Shown here piece after piece: positions 33,001 through 45,332 of a stretch of DNA of 64,000 nucleotides. Position 1 is the stretch's first letter. Every line of letters starts with the position of its first letter. The notes under the pieces were generated by a model that did no database searches, was not told where the DNA came from, and was given only the letters and a program-made list of their open reading frames with translations. A program made the position numbers and the translations under genes. The DNA comes from Stenopsyche tienmushanensis (Eukaryota; Arthropoda; Insecta; Trichoptera; Stenopsychidae), in NCBI GenBank assembly GCA_008973525.1, contig WACJ01000116.1, positions 1 through 64,000 of the forward strand. Direction: 5' to 3'.

Positions 33001-33575
33001 AAAACGTTTCTGCCTTGTTGGGCCTAAAAGTGGTCGGTTTTTAATATTTTTTTGTGCGAAAAGTATTAAATATACAATATAAAAAAATAATTAAAGTTTG
33101 ACAAAGTATAGTAGTGGGAGTGGGAGGAGCCACGTATGTCGATGGACAAGCGATGACATTCTTCACCATGGAAGTCCTAAATCCTGAACAAGTAATTTGC
33201 AGCAAAAGTACTAAACATATTTTTATTTTGTATAATATTTTATATAGTTTGACCTATCATTAAGAAGAATCATTGGAAAATAAAAAAATAGTTAGCGATC
33301 AAAGAAAAAATTGTGTTTTTACCAAAAATGTTTGTAGTTTTTTGTTTTTTAAATCAACACTTTTGAATATTTTTGAATAATTTTAGTCTATACGATGAAG
33401 ACGTTTATTATACATGTGTTTACCAAATTTCATAAAGAATTCTCATCTAGGGCGTATGGGAGCACTTCCATGAGCTTGGAAAAAGTGATTTCGAAAAAAA
33501 CGCGTTTTTCACCTTGTCGGCCTATAACTTTGCGAATTTCATTTATATCGACTTGAAATTTATTTAAAGTGTTCT
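33001..33575 (+). mobile_element. TTAA MITE family B, forward copy, ends lost
   Basis: It starts AACGTTTCTGCCTTGTTGGG and runs through 'GAGCCACGTATGTCGATG' and 'GGGCGTATGGGAGCACTTCC' to the region matching about 58780. Both termini lack TTAA. The overlapping minus ORF (33430-33678) is partly the MITE. Confidence 0.75.
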
Positions 33576-33579
33576 TTAG

Positions 33580-35440
33580 TTTGGTTCCGTCTCTTTCCGA
33601 CCAACTGTCGCTTGGAGTTTCACTGTTCGTTCCGTTCAAGCTAATACTATATTTCGAGTTGCAATGCCATACATACAAGCATATTTCTTAAATATGCTAT
33701 AAAAAGGTATTCAATCGACGGTTGTAGTACTTTATTTACCTTAGCAACCACCAGACCGATATGCGCCAACATAGTGCATACGCTAAACGTCTCGCATTAC
33801 AAACTGCGCACACAAACAATATTTTTACTGTGCGTATGTTATTTCTGCAAGTGTAAATAATAAATTGACAAAGTTTTTTTGCAATCGAATAAACGGTATG
33901 GCAGCGCATTAAATACGAACAAACAAACATTGTTTTTTATGCATTAAGATTTTCTTAATTGTTTCAACACGAGCAAACTGAGTACAAGCAAAATGTTGTT
34001 TATACGTTATTATCTATTACAGGGCAGGGCTAACACTTATATTTTGAATCTGAATCCAATTTTTATATTCTTAGCAGATACTATGTATGGATTTTTTTCC
34101 ACAAACCCATTTATTAGCTGATATCGACTCATATTTAATTTAGATATATTCCATATCAATCTTAAGGACTTTATAGTCCCTTTAAATTAATTACTACTAG
34201 GGCTTTTCAAATCGTTTGTAGAATGAATGTTTGAAGCTTAAAATTCAATTGTCAAACAAGTCGAAAGCAACTCAACAAATATTTATGCTTTGCTAACTGA
34301 TGGTCGCTCGTTTTGTAACAATTTTAAAGTTATAAATAACATTTATTTATTCGTATAAAAATAAATTTATTTGGATGAAAGATTAAAGCCTCAATCATTC
34401 GCAAATGTTAAATGAAACATCATGTCCAGTAGTTTGAACCCTTAATTAAAATTTTGCGGCGTGAAATAATTGTAATTGTCGACCCGACACGATGACGAAA
34501 CCCCTGTCAAACATGTCGGATAAATTAGTCTAATTCCTAAATGAAAATGGACGCATTAATATTCATTCGTATTTCTTCCTCGTCCAACAAAAAACCAGAA
34601 TATTCCATAAACCCCACAGCAACCCTTCTGTCATGAATGAATATTTGAGAAGCATCCGTACCTAACATGAAAGAATCACAGAATGGTCGAAACTCCTTCA
34701 GTAAAGCGACTCTTTTTTTACATAAAAAGGTTCAGCTTATTTACTCCGGAGGCTTCTTAAATGATTACCGCAGGGTTGCTATGGCCTCAAAAGACCAATG
34801 TTTGGTCACGGTTTTACAATTTTGTCCGCGTGGAAATAATTTTAATCGCGCCAGAAAAGCGTTTATTCCAAACTTGTAATTCCACTGGTTAGTTGACAGT
34901 AGTAAAAGGCGTGCATATTAGAAGTGTGTAGTGAAATTTTTATGGACTCTTCCAGAGCAGCCCGTTAAATTTTTAATAAAGCCTGTTTAACAATCGATTG
35001 GCGCGCACATAAAAGAGGAGGAATAAAATTGCGAGTATAGTGTTTAACATCCTGACGTATTTCGCTTACAAACAAAATTTCATGTAAACGGCGAAATTTT
35101 CATTAGACTCCTGCGAAACTTTCCATCGTTTCATATCACGATTGTCTGCTTCGTATGAGCCGAAATAGCTTATTGAAAAAGCTCACGGACTCTTGTCTAA
35201 TAAATTTTCGTTTTAATACAAGAACGGTCGTAAAAATGCACGACGTTATTAAACTTATACAATGAGAACGATATCTACTTATCGAAAAATAATAAATACG
35301 ACATTTAATAGTTGTTGGCAGATTTTAATTAAAGCACTTTTATACCTCAAACATATTCAAGAAAAGATAAAAAAAGGTAAATTCAAAGGATATTTTTTTA
35401 AATACAATTGACATCAAAACACAATATTAGGAGATGGAAG
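33580..35440. other. No recognisable gene; GC-richer island 34440-35240
   Basis: AT-rich up to about 34430. 34440-35240 is less AT-rich, has no repeats shared in the window, and holds a 70-codon ORF (34667-34879) without family motif. 'ACAGGGCAGGGCTAACA' at 34019 also occurs at about 1466. Confidence 0.3.
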
Positions 35441-35669
35441 CTCAGAGTGGAAAGTTATGAAAAAATCAAGAAATACAGAAGTTAAAGAGTGTATTTTAAT
35501 GTGGTTCATACAAATACAATCGACTGGATAGCCAATATCTGGTTAATTTTTGTATGAAAAAGCAATATTTTTCAATACAAAAATAAATGGAAATTCCTCT
35601 TTCAATACAAGTTCGGAATGACTTGAAAAATTCATCTTTTCTGACCGGAATACGAAATTCCAGAACCAA

Positions 35670-36320
35670 CACAATAGCCATAAACATGCGAGTCCATGGA
35701 GTATCTATTAGATTATTTGCTGCCCCATGACGATCCCTTAAAAGATACGCCAGCACATAGAACCATCAGATTGGAAGCAAATATTACAACGTGCGACATG
35801 GTTCCAGATGCTGCAGCACCAAACTTAGAGGAACTAGAAGTTCTTGTAAGAAACATCCGCCCAAGGGAATCCCCCGGCCTGGGTCGCATCGATGGACGCA
35901 TCGTCAAAAGGGCCTTTCGGCAGATCGACCTCGATCTTTGTTTCATTTTTCAAGAGTGTTTCAAGACAGGCGTCTTTTATGACTGCTGAAAGAGAGAACT
36001 GGTCGCCGTTCTTCCGAAACCAAAGAAGATTGCTTACTAACAGCATATGTCGATCACCTTACTCTCACAACGTGCGGAGATTCAAGATCAGAACTGGAGG
36101 AAAGAACAAATACAGCCTTAATGATACTTTAGACATGGAGTGGCAAGTCGGCCAAGAGAGAGGCGCTCCTGCCCCGTATCAGAGGTCCTTTTTCTGGACC
36201 TCTTGGGCACAGGGACTTGGTGGCCAACCCCGGTGCCTTTCGGCATTCAAGGCCTTCTGCCATAGTTTCGGAGCCAAATGCGTCTTGGACGGATACTATT
36301 TTTAGTAATCAACCTAGGTG
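35670..36320 (+). mobile_element. R1-clade LINE fragment, truncated at both ends
   Basis: An open frame (35696-35989) reads the region before the reverse-transcriptase core: 'LDYLLPHDDPLKDTPAHRTI', 'NLEELEVLVRNIRPRESPGL', 'IDGRIVKRAFRQIDLDLCFI' and 'FKTGVFYDC', then a stop where Trp is normal. 'ELVAVLPKPKK' follows, then decayed text and 'VLFLDLLGTGTWWPTPV', which corresponds to the FLDISGAFDN palm motif with the Asp disrupted. The insert lies inside a Tigger copy. No poly(A) or target duplication is seen, so insertion may have been followed by deletion. Confidence 0.82.
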
Positions 36321-36329
36321 TGAATAATA

Positions 36330-36770
36330 AAAAAAACACATTAGAGTTATTTATAGAGAAGAAAAGATTCGACGAAAAGCTTATATAAAATGCTGATGAG
36401 ACTGGTTTGAACTGGAAAGAAACTACTCAACAAATCTTTAGCATCGTGAAAATACTTCACCTGATTACAAAACTAGTAAAGAGCGTGTCATTATAATGGT
36501 GTGTGCAAATGCAACAGGCAAACACAGAATGTAACTGTTTGTCGTTGGAAAATCAAAGAACTCCATATGTTTTAAAAATATCAAAAGTCTTCTGGTTGAA
36601 AATGATCATAAGAAAAAAGTCTGGATGAATGTTGAAGCTTTCAAGCGATGGTATTAAAAACAATTCATATTAAAAGTGAAAAAATATCAAAATTCCTTAG
36701 ATAAAAGAGGGAAAACATTATTTTTAATAGACAATGTACCTTCCCACTCATCTATAGAATATTTAATCTG
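36330..36770 (+). pseudogene. Tigger transposase (DDE) remnant, copy 1
   Basis: In order: 'LELFIEKKRFDEKLI', 'NADETGLNWKETTQQ' (first catalytic Asp), 'ANATGKHRM' with a stop, 'VVGKSKNSICFKNIKSL', then 'LFLIDNVPSHSS' (second Asp). Several in-frame stops and frameshifts occur. After 36770 the sequence jumps to the terminal repeat, so the C-terminus with the third acidic residue is deleted. Confidence 0.8.
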
Positions 36771-36881
36771 GATCGACAAAATGTTTCCCTGTCAATTATG
36801 AGTATTTTCGATTATCTGGATTTTCGTTTTCCGGACTACTTTCATACCCAATTAGATCCGGATAATCGAGGTTTTACTGTA

Positions 36882-38555
36882 TTATAAATTTATACGAACA
36901 AAAACTGATGAAAAACGTTTTAATTTAATTTTAAATTTCGAGATCCTCGAAAAAAATGCAAATGAAAAGGGTTAAATTGTATTATGGCAGTAAATTCCAT
37001 TTCTATATTGAAGACTCAACAAGTAAGCGACAATTCTTATAATTCGTATACGTCGAACAATTTAAATCAAATATTCTCAAGATCGTTATGTTTCAGGTGG
37101 TATTTTGTGCTTGTTGAGTTAAATCGATTATTTGATGCTTTGTAACGGGAAAATTACGGGGAGTGCTTATTAAAGATAAGCACGCAGGATAACAGTCCTT
37201 CACTTTAATAATTAATAAAGGAATTAAAAATGGCAGATTAGCATTATCTGCATTGACTACCAAAGTGAAGAAAAAGCATAAAATCAATTTAATTGATAAA
37301 ACCATTGGAAAATTACTAATAGAAGCAGGATAAAAATATTATTTGACTAAAAGAAGATCAGGGTTTTGACAATCAAATAGAATAAAAACAGCTTTGATGA
37401 TCTCAAGATATAAGATTTCACTTTAATTATATTAAATAAGTCTCCGAATGAGGGACAAAGTGATACTGGTTGTAAAATTGAAATTTTTGTATTCCGAACG
37501 TTTCTCTACACAAGTAATACAAACGCTCTAATGGAAACTTTGGCATAAAAAATAGACAATGACTAAAGATAGAGTGGCGATATCACAAAAAATTCTACAT
37601 TTTAGCTGCTTGTCGGTACAAAACTAGGCCGAGACTATATAAATTGGCAAACATGTCGTTAACGCTGCAAAAAAATAAGTAAAGTGCCTAAATACAACAG
37701 AAAACAGTACTATAAAGCATGGACATGGAATATATATATATTGTAGAGTGCCTTCTGAATAACTAATGCGATTACATAACAAAAACTTAGTTCAGTATCA
37801 CAAATGATGATTGGATGGATGAATTTTCGCCGAATTTAAAACAATGCTGAATAAGTTTTAAAATACATTCTGCTCATAATAATGCAATTATTCCGGTCAT
37901 AGTTTCGAACACCACTCACTAATAGCTTCATCGTTCGATGAATAATTGATTTTGTATCGATTTTCATCGGAAAGATAGCCGGTGTAAATTATTTTCAAAA
38001 GCTGTTGTTAAAATGTTCTAAACTTTGCAAAATTATTGTCATAACAGCAAAAAATATGTCACAAATCGCTTGAATATTTGCCTTGATGCAACCAAAAATG
38101 ATGATTACTAAATACAGTCCCCTACAAATTTTTCAAGCGATTCACTATCTGAGCAAATTTAATACTATTGATCGTAAATTCATCAAAATTGAATCTCTAC
38201 ATGATTAGAACACCTTTTAAACAAATTATTGTCGAACTCTTAATTGGAAAATTGGAGAGAGTCGAATACATTGATCGATATTCATTTCACAGCATATACG
38301 AAGAAACGATGATGGAAATGAAATTTGCCTTTACAATCATATGCATTCCATATCCATCCCTAGTATAATATACACGTCAAGCGTAATAAAACACTTTTTT
38401 AATTAATTCCATTTGCGTTTCAACGATATGATGCCATGAATTTATAGCCTTTTTCAGCGAGGAGTTGCAGAGAAGTTTCAGAAGGGGTTTGCTATAAGAG
38501 CGGTAATTAATTTCTCAATCTAGATAGGAAGAACACTATTTAGCATTATAAATAT
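36882..38555. other. No recognisable gene
   Basis: AT-rich; a minus ORF at 37093-37305 begins with a hydrophobic stretch but has no other support. Confidence 0.3.
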
Positions 38556-38559
38556 TTTT

Positions 38560-39492
38560 CTATTTAGTCTCTGAACAACCCGTTAAAAAAATCCGATTGT
38601 TGGCCAAACCAGGTTCATTCGATAATTGGTTCCATTACTTTTTATTGTTGAAAAGGTTTGTTTTATTCTTTTTCGAGATCTGTTGTGGATTTCCATCATC
38701 AGAGAGCCTTCAAAAATTCGGCAATACGCAATTGTCTGCTTTTAGCCTATAAATCTTTACATATTTCATAATAAGGTTCCAAAATCTCTTGAATTTTAAA
38801 GTTCTCTCCATTATAGGATCATTTTCTATTAAAAAAAATTGATTTTAATAGCCAATTATATGCCTTCAATAAATGTTTTTAATATGAAACATGTAACTAT
38901 TTTGCTCCAACTGTTTTCTGAGTCATTAATTGTAGTAGACTCATTTAATATTTCGACTAATTTGTCTTTGTTCAACGTACGATCCTCCAATATTTCTTGG
39001 ATGTCATGAATATCCATGTCATCAAAACCTTCTCCACAATATCACAACAAATGCTTATTGTCCTTTGGTATTCAACATCTATTGATGGTAAAACATTTTT
39101 TCCAGAGACTACTTCTATTACTATTAACAGAGTCTAAAAATGCAAAAAAAGCGCCAAGTTCGCGATTTCGACCCCTAAAACTGCCAAAAACCGCGGGAAA
39201 TTGCGCCATATTGTAGCTTTCCAAAATCAACATTTGGACCCCCAAATGCGAACGAATTCGCCATTTGCAAGTTTTCTAAGACCAACATTTGGACCTCTTA
39301 AAGTGCCTAGAAATGATGATAAAAGCGCCATTTTAAATTTTTCCAAGTCCATAATTTTGATTTGACCCAAAAAGTGTATATAATTTACCCAATAGCACTT
39401 TAAAATTATACACATTTTTCCCTCAAACCGTGTTATACAAAGCATAAAACATACTACAAATTATACAAACCGTGTTATACGGGGCCCGAGTG
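38560..39492 (-). mobile_element. Tigger-like relic, different lineage
   Basis: On the minus strand 38600-39025 reads 'EGFDDMDIHDIQEILEDRTL' and 'NKDKLVEILNES', then 'ERTLKFKR' and 'LEPYYEICKDL'. This corresponds to the acidic C-terminus of Tigger-type transposases. The right edge GTTATACGGGGCCCGAGTG (39474-39492) is a Tigger-like terminus (CACTCGGGCCCCGTATAAC), with a second 'AAACCGTGTTATAC' repeat 40 bp inside. The middle is missing or unrecognisable; a tandem 'CAACATTTGGACC' motif lies at 39228-39295. Confidence 0.5.
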
Positions 39493-39494
39493 TA

Positions 39495-41695
39495 ATAATA
39501 ACAAATATACAGATACATACACGTATACAAACAAGTTTAAAATTTTATAATGTATACAATTGGAAGCGTCGAAACCCTTTTGGCGACACAAAGTCGACTT
39601 ACGAGTGGAAAGTATTAATTGTCATGTTTTTACATAAAACTCGATAAAATGCTTGGCGTTTCCAAACTTATTGTCAGTAGTGTAAATCGATAACACATTT
39701 ATTATTCATTGCAGGCTCTTTCATATTTAAAAGTAATATAAGTACGATATCATTCGCCACTGTTTACCATGGACAGAATTTATTTTCGAGTGACCCATGA
39801 AAGCGGAGCAAACTTAGGGTGGGATCAAACAAACAGTCCCCCCGCGTATGGTACCACCCCACGTATGCAACCCTCATCCCACCTGCTACCGCGCGGTGAA
39901 TGGGGTATGCCTGAAAATATGTCAGATATTTAATGCTCGACTAAGATGGATTTAAATTCCTATATCCTTTGATACTGAAAATAGCATATCCTTTGAATTC
40001 CTTTTTAAATTCTCACCCAGCTGGATAAATTAGCTCGATAACTACTCAAGATAACCAGGTTGATTTTAATGCAGAGGGGTATCTGGAGTACATGAAGTTC
40101 AATCCTCTGAATCTGAATCTTAATCTCATATCATGAGAAATTCCTTTCTCAATTCGGCTATTTTTAATCAAAAGCCAATAGAAAACTGTGCTGTTATTTG
40201 ACATTGTTCTGTGAGTTCTCCGGATAACCGACCAATTTATCATGAACACCGTAATGTACCCGAATCCCTGCTGAAGTTAGCGGACCGTAAAGTGTTAAAA
40301 CAACGAAATTAGCTACACAAATATTGTTGCGTAACCGTGTGTAAATTTGATGATAAAATCTTTACATGCGGGAATAAGACAGACTTTATTCGAAAGTCAT
40401 GGTTTATTTGGGGCATGTGGGTGATTTCTATCCCCTATGACATTCATATTTTATATTGGGGTTATTTGTTTTTTATGCTGGATACATATGATCATGAAAG
40501 AGTGAATTTGGCAGCATGCGCCATATACAATATCGAATATGCAAAGGTCAAATGTTGTATTTTTCTCCGAACACATCTGCTTGACGATTTGATGAAATTT
40601 TTAGAGAGAAGTTGAGGCGCAAAGTTTCTATTTATAAAGCAGTCCAGAATTTCGCTCTCTCGTTTATAACAATTTTCGTTGACATTTTAGGCGTCACGTA
40701 TGTTTTGCCTCCACGAAAACGTAAAACTACCCCAAACTGACATGATTAAGATAAGGAGGCTGTAAGTGACATACAAAGCCTTATCCGGCTCCCACTTAAA
40801 GTTATACTTCGGCGATTTTTTTTATTTAAAGCGTATTTACCCGAAACTTTTGACTTGGCTCGAACTTTGCAAATTTTTAACGAGGCTTTGAAACTTTTTA
40901 TCGCTTAAATTTGACGACGTCGTAAATCAGCCGAATATATAATTAAAGCTCATTGATTATGCTGTCTTGTAAGAGATGGCTGATTTCGACAGCATTTCGA
41001 TTAAGTATTTGCGCCAATATTACTCCTATATTCATGAAAATATCCTACTTTATTATTCAACAAAGTTTTGTATGTATCGATTCAACAGAGAATTATTCAA
41101 GAACGAAACAGCTAAAAATATAATGTAACAAGGCGTACTCTTTCCATAAGATCTGATATGCCACGAAAATTCGAAAATTGTAGTAATTCATTCCAATTTC
41201 TTACGTCGTATATTTTTATATAGCATGTCAATGAACTGTGGAATATTAAAAAATGCCAGATCAACAAAGACATTTCATTTCATCACAATTTTATATACTG
41301 TTTTAGATGAATAATTTGGTACAAAATCTCATAAAATACATCTTAAAAAATATATGACTTTCCATGAAAATTTTCATCAAATACGCTCCAAATGTTTCAG
41401 GTAAAAATGTAAAAAAAAACCTTATAGAGAATATTTCGTTTCTTAAAATACATAATACACGAAAATGGAAGATAAAGATATGAATAAAAAGTACTGTCGG
41501 CTATTTGATTAGCCCCGTAACGAAATCTTCGTTATATTATATAATCACCCATGATATAATGTTTAAATTGTTTACTTTCGCAGAAATATGATTTTCATAA
41601 AATATAAGCTGTATGAAAAAAAGCAGATTATATTGGTAGTCTATCTATCGCTTATTCTTCTGTATGAGCGCTTTGTGGAACACTAAATTTTCCTT
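39495..41695. other. No recognisable gene
   Basis: A 92-codon plus ORF (40337-40615) has no family motif. A C/G-rich patch at 39830-39905 is unexplained. Confidence 0.3.
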
Positions 41696-41704
41696 TATTT
41701 GTTC

Positions 41705-42070
41705 AATTAGTTTAATCAGTAAATTTAAAGCCGATATAAATGAAATTCACAAAATTATAGGCCGCGAAGCTGAGGAGAGAAGAAGCTTTAAATGCGATTT
41801 TCTCTAAACTACTTTTTTCCAATCTTACAGAAGTAAGTGTTCCCACACTCCCTAGATAAGCATTATTTATGAAATTTGGCAGGCACGTGTATAATAAACG
41901 TTTTCATCGTTTGACTTATAACTATTCAAAAATATTCAAAAGTTTTTATTTAATAAATAAAAAACTACAAGAAAACGTTGGTAAAAACACACAATTTTCT
42001 TCGATCGCTAACTATTTTTTTAATTTCCAGTATTTCTTCTTAATTTTAGGTCAAACTATATATAATATTA
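41705..42070 (-). mobile_element. TTAA MITE family B, partial reverse copy
   Basis: Matches the distal half of the 58126 copy in reverse ('AAATGAAATTCACAAA', 'TTTATGAAATTTGGCAGGCA', 'ACAAGAAAACGTTGGTAAAA'). It stops where the transposon at 42073 begins. Confidence 0.65.
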
Positions 42071-42072
42071 TT

Positions 42073-43399
42073 ATAGGAGACGTTCCTAAAAATATTTTAA
42101 GCAAAATTATCGTTATATTGCACTCATATATCTCTAACTGTAGGTATGCGAAATTAAAGTAGCTCGAAGTTGCTCGAAGTCAAATTTAGCTCGATAGTGA
42201 GTCGTGTGAGATTAATTTTTCGAAGCAAAAATGTCAAAATATCTTAATATAGGAACAAAAGGTAGAGAAGTTCAAGGAATTAAAAATAAGATATTATCAT
42301 GGGAACCCGACTGGAGTCAAAAGCTGGTGCAAATGGCAGAAAACCATTGCTTTAAAAAATATCTAAAGCTTGAAGATCTGACTCCATTTCTTGGCCACAA
42401 GATAAAACAGCATCTATTACCACTTTATAAAGATTTATCCAGGGATGAATTACTTCAAAGATGCTTGGGTGGCCATACCCAAAATGCTAATGAATGCTTT
42501 AACTCGACGATTTGGCGACTAACTCCAAAGTACCTGCATTCTAGTGTAAAAATCATTGAAATATTAACATAAATCGCTGGTGGGATGTTTATTAACGACT
42601 ACAGCTCCATTTTGAAGATGATGAATAAATTAAATATATTTATTTGCACCTACTGTAAAGTCTTCACTGAAAATACCCATGAAGGGTGGATAGCGATGTA
42701 GAAGCGTAAGAGTCTTTCTGAGACAAAAGCAGCTCGAATAGCCCGAAAACAACAGTTAATCGAAGATAATCAACTTTTTGAGAAAGCTGAAGATCTATTA
42801 TATGCATCTGGAATCATTGGTTAATCGGTAAATCATTAAAATTGATAGCTTTATCGCATTGAAATTTTAAACGAGGTTATCTCGAAACCGCGTTTTCAAA
42901 ATGTTCGCCAGTTGTAGCTTAAAAAGTTATTGATCAATCTGAAATTTTGGGATGTTTCTCACTATAATATTATCTAGTCAACTAAGCTAAAGTTTTAAGG
43001 TTTTCGCGTAAATAAATGATTTTTTTGAGGTAAAAATTATGAAGAAAATGGCAAAAAATATGAAAGTTTAACTAAAAAGCCTACTATTTTTTTAATTGTA
43101 TAATTTTTTAAATTTGTATAGCTTAGTTGACTGCCTACACATATTAAAAATCAAAAAATATTTCCATTTTTGATTTCAGTTGAACAGGAAACCTTCAACA
43201 AGTGGCAAGCCGTTTGAAAGCACGAGAAAATGCGCCTAATGGAATACCTTATAACCCTGCCATTTTTTTAAAAATAAAATAAATTATCAATTTAAGGTTG
43301 TAGTAAAATAATATCAAAATTTTTAAATGATATGATTATTTTATCACCATTTAAAAAAATTATGAAAAACGACTCATCTAAAGGGATTGCCCCCCTTAA
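42073..43399 (+). mobile_element. TTAA-ended transposon (Mutator/Kolobok-like), copy 1
   Basis: Close homology to 48600-49626 from 'TATTATAGGAGA' onward. The right end is GGGATTGCCCCCC followed by TTAA (43396-43399). It keeps about 300 bp (43000-43320) deleted from copy 2 but has lost the left end present there. The internal frame is described separately. Confidence 0.65.
42231..42824 (+). pseudogene. Putative transposase C-terminal ORF, copy 1
   Basis: A 198-codon frame without indels relative to copy 2. It starts 'MSKYLNIGTKGREVQGIKN', has the distinctive 'CLGGHTQNANECFNS' motif near residues 78-92, and ends 'AEDLLYASGIIG'. It has stops at 42570 (TAA, unique) and 42699 (TAG, shared with copy 2). 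Repeat proteins in insects, cnidarians and other animals carry a very similar 'GxTQNxNExxN' block and are usually labelled Mutator-like transposase; I recall this association but cannot test it. The catalytic N-terminal part is absent, so this is a non-autonomous derivative. Confidence 0.6.
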
Positions 43400-43401
43400 G
43401 G

Positions 43402-44780
43402 TAAAATAACGCAAGAGGCATATGATCAATTAGTGCATTGTTTGAAGAATTCAAGTGAAGCTCTTACTGAAAATTTATATTAATATCAGAAAAATTACCA
43501 AGAAGTGCCCCAGACACTACAAATCTTGATATTGGTAAATAGTTTTCCGTATAGCGTAAAATTCAAATATATTATATAAATGGCTAATATTTAGAAGAAT
43601 TACATGTAAGAGGATTAAGTTTATTTAAAAAGTGTAAAAGTATAAAAACCCTTTTACAATTTTATGTGAAGCTCCTTTAAAGAAAAGTATTGTATTCCTG
43701 TGAGATGCTCAAATATATCCTTGGTATATTTTCAATGTCCGAATTCATTCTTTATTACAACTGCCTTCACGTTTGAGTCATCACGCAATAGACCTTAAAT
43801 AAATGTGTTTATCTGAGCTCTTTCCCTTTTTTTTATTACTGTAAGCGAGATTGTCCAAAAAAAAAATTTGGGTGGATTCCAAAACCGATACTCCAAAAAA
43901 CGACCCATGAATATGCATACGCCGAAAAACGACAGTCGTTTCATATTTTAATCAACTTTCGCGATTGTTCTTTGTGTCTTTAAATTATACGGTTCGAATC
44001 CCGGCACGCAACTCGCAATAAATATCGCCGACCGTATCTTTTCAACTAAAGCTCCAAGAAAATGTTAGCTGAAGAAGAAGAAATGTTTTAAAGTATTAAA
44101 TTACTGAAAATAAATATGAAAATTAAACCAATAATGAAAGAAACGCTTTTCAATTAGGAAGAGTTTGAGATCTGTGAAAAGTTTCTCAAAAGAAAATTGG
44201 TTTTCCATCGCCTCCGAATGAACATTTTCATTTTTCCGCTTCATACGGCATGAATAATAAAAACGTCATTGTTGCATATTTAAAGGCACGATTTTCAGAC
44301 GCAAATTATGATATCGATCGACGAACTGCGTTAAGTTTAGAAAGTCGATCTTTGAATCTACATAGACCTTACAAATCGTATTCACTGATGTGCGAAAAAT
44401 CTACGAAGATCGCTCAAGTGTCATATTCAAAGAACCGTACAAAGTCGACCTTGTCCTTTTTAAAATGGCTTCCGTTTAGATAAAAATGTGACCATCGCAC
44501 ATTCAAAAGGCGACCCTGTTATCCCACAAAGATGTAACCGAATTTATCAATGTGCTTTAATGTCAAATATATAAATTTTAGGATGGCAGAAGTCTCTATG
44601 GTCCCTTTTAATGTATTTGTGGTTACGCAACCCTACCTGGCTAAATAATATATAAATTCCGTTTAACGGTAAAAAATATTACGAATGAAGGCTCTACTGT
44701 ATTATATTATCATACGAGCAATTTCATAGAATGTATTTTATAAATAAATCATTATATTTTAATTGGTTATGAAATAGCAT
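43402..44780. other. No recognisable gene
   Basis: AT-rich. An isolated GGTTCGAATCC at 43991-44001 has no matching A box. An ORF at 44250-44483 carries no family motif. Confidence 0.3.
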
Positions 44781-44785
44781 GTATT

Positions 44786-45113
44786 TCAGAAGATGAACAT
44801 ATTCCTTGAGCACTTTCTTAGATCTCTTGAATTACGCGATCCTGACACTTTGCATCCCTTCTCTGCTATTATCTTTTCTACTTCAGGGGCAATACAGCTA
44901 ACAGCGATTACATTCAAAACTGATCCAAGATGAGCATCGTTTATGCTGGATCTGGCTGGAAACTTATTTTCTATCATAAGTAAAAATAACTACTCGCACC
45001 ATTAAATGCTTCCAAACATGGACTTTATTTTAAATGCAAACCTTCGTGTGATTTCAAATTTGACTGGTAGATATCTGTAAAATTCTGGCGCGCAAACTTC
45101 AATGAATGTTAAT
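44786..45113 (-). pseudogene. hAT (Charlie/ZBED type) transposase C-terminus
   Basis: One minus-strand frame reads the hAT C-terminal region with two stops: 'FIEVCAPEFYRYLPVKFEIT', 'FAFKIKSMFGSI', stop, 'WCE', stop, 'LFLLMIENKFPARSS', 'INDAHLGSVLNVIAVSCIAP', then 'KGCKVSGS'. The SxFGSxYxCExxFSxM...H(L)xxxLxxxx pattern is that of ZBED/Charlie-like hAT transposases. This is a different lineage from the hAT at 438-1301. No TIRs were found around it. Confidence 0.75.
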
Positions 45114-45332
45114 CACCTCTATTTGCATATAGTTAGGTACTGCTTCTATATTTATTAAAAAAAATCGAAGTAAACAAAGAAAATTTGTCACCCAAAGAAT
45201 GAAAGTCTTAATTTTGTCTCACGTGTTCATAATGATCTGATACTTTGTGTGTTTTGTTATATAAACCATGAACGATAAATCTTACAATCATGTTGGATCA
45301 TAAAAACAAGCTTGTGTCTTGATTTTTAATTA

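Larger units (their letters stand above)
35445..36879 (+). mobile_element. Tigger/pogo element, copy 1, split by a LINE
   Basis: 35445-35665 matches 59935-60150 of the second Tigger copy ('TATGTGGTTCATACAA'-type text). 36330-36770 carries transposase remains. The right end GGATAATCGAGGTTTTACTG at 36860-36879 is the reverse of CAGTAAAACCTCGATTATCC, a typical Tigger terminus, followed by TA. The left terminus is lost. A LINE fragment fills 35670-36320. Confidence 0.8.

Noticed and set aside
34019..34036. ACAGGGCAGGGCTAACA shared with about 1466
   Set aside because: Only about 20 bp shared and the flanks do not align; could be chance or an unknown end.
43991..44001. GGTTCGAATCC, an exact B-box word as in tRNA genes
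   Set aside because: No A box, acceptor-stem pairing or cloverleaf can be built around it; isolated word.
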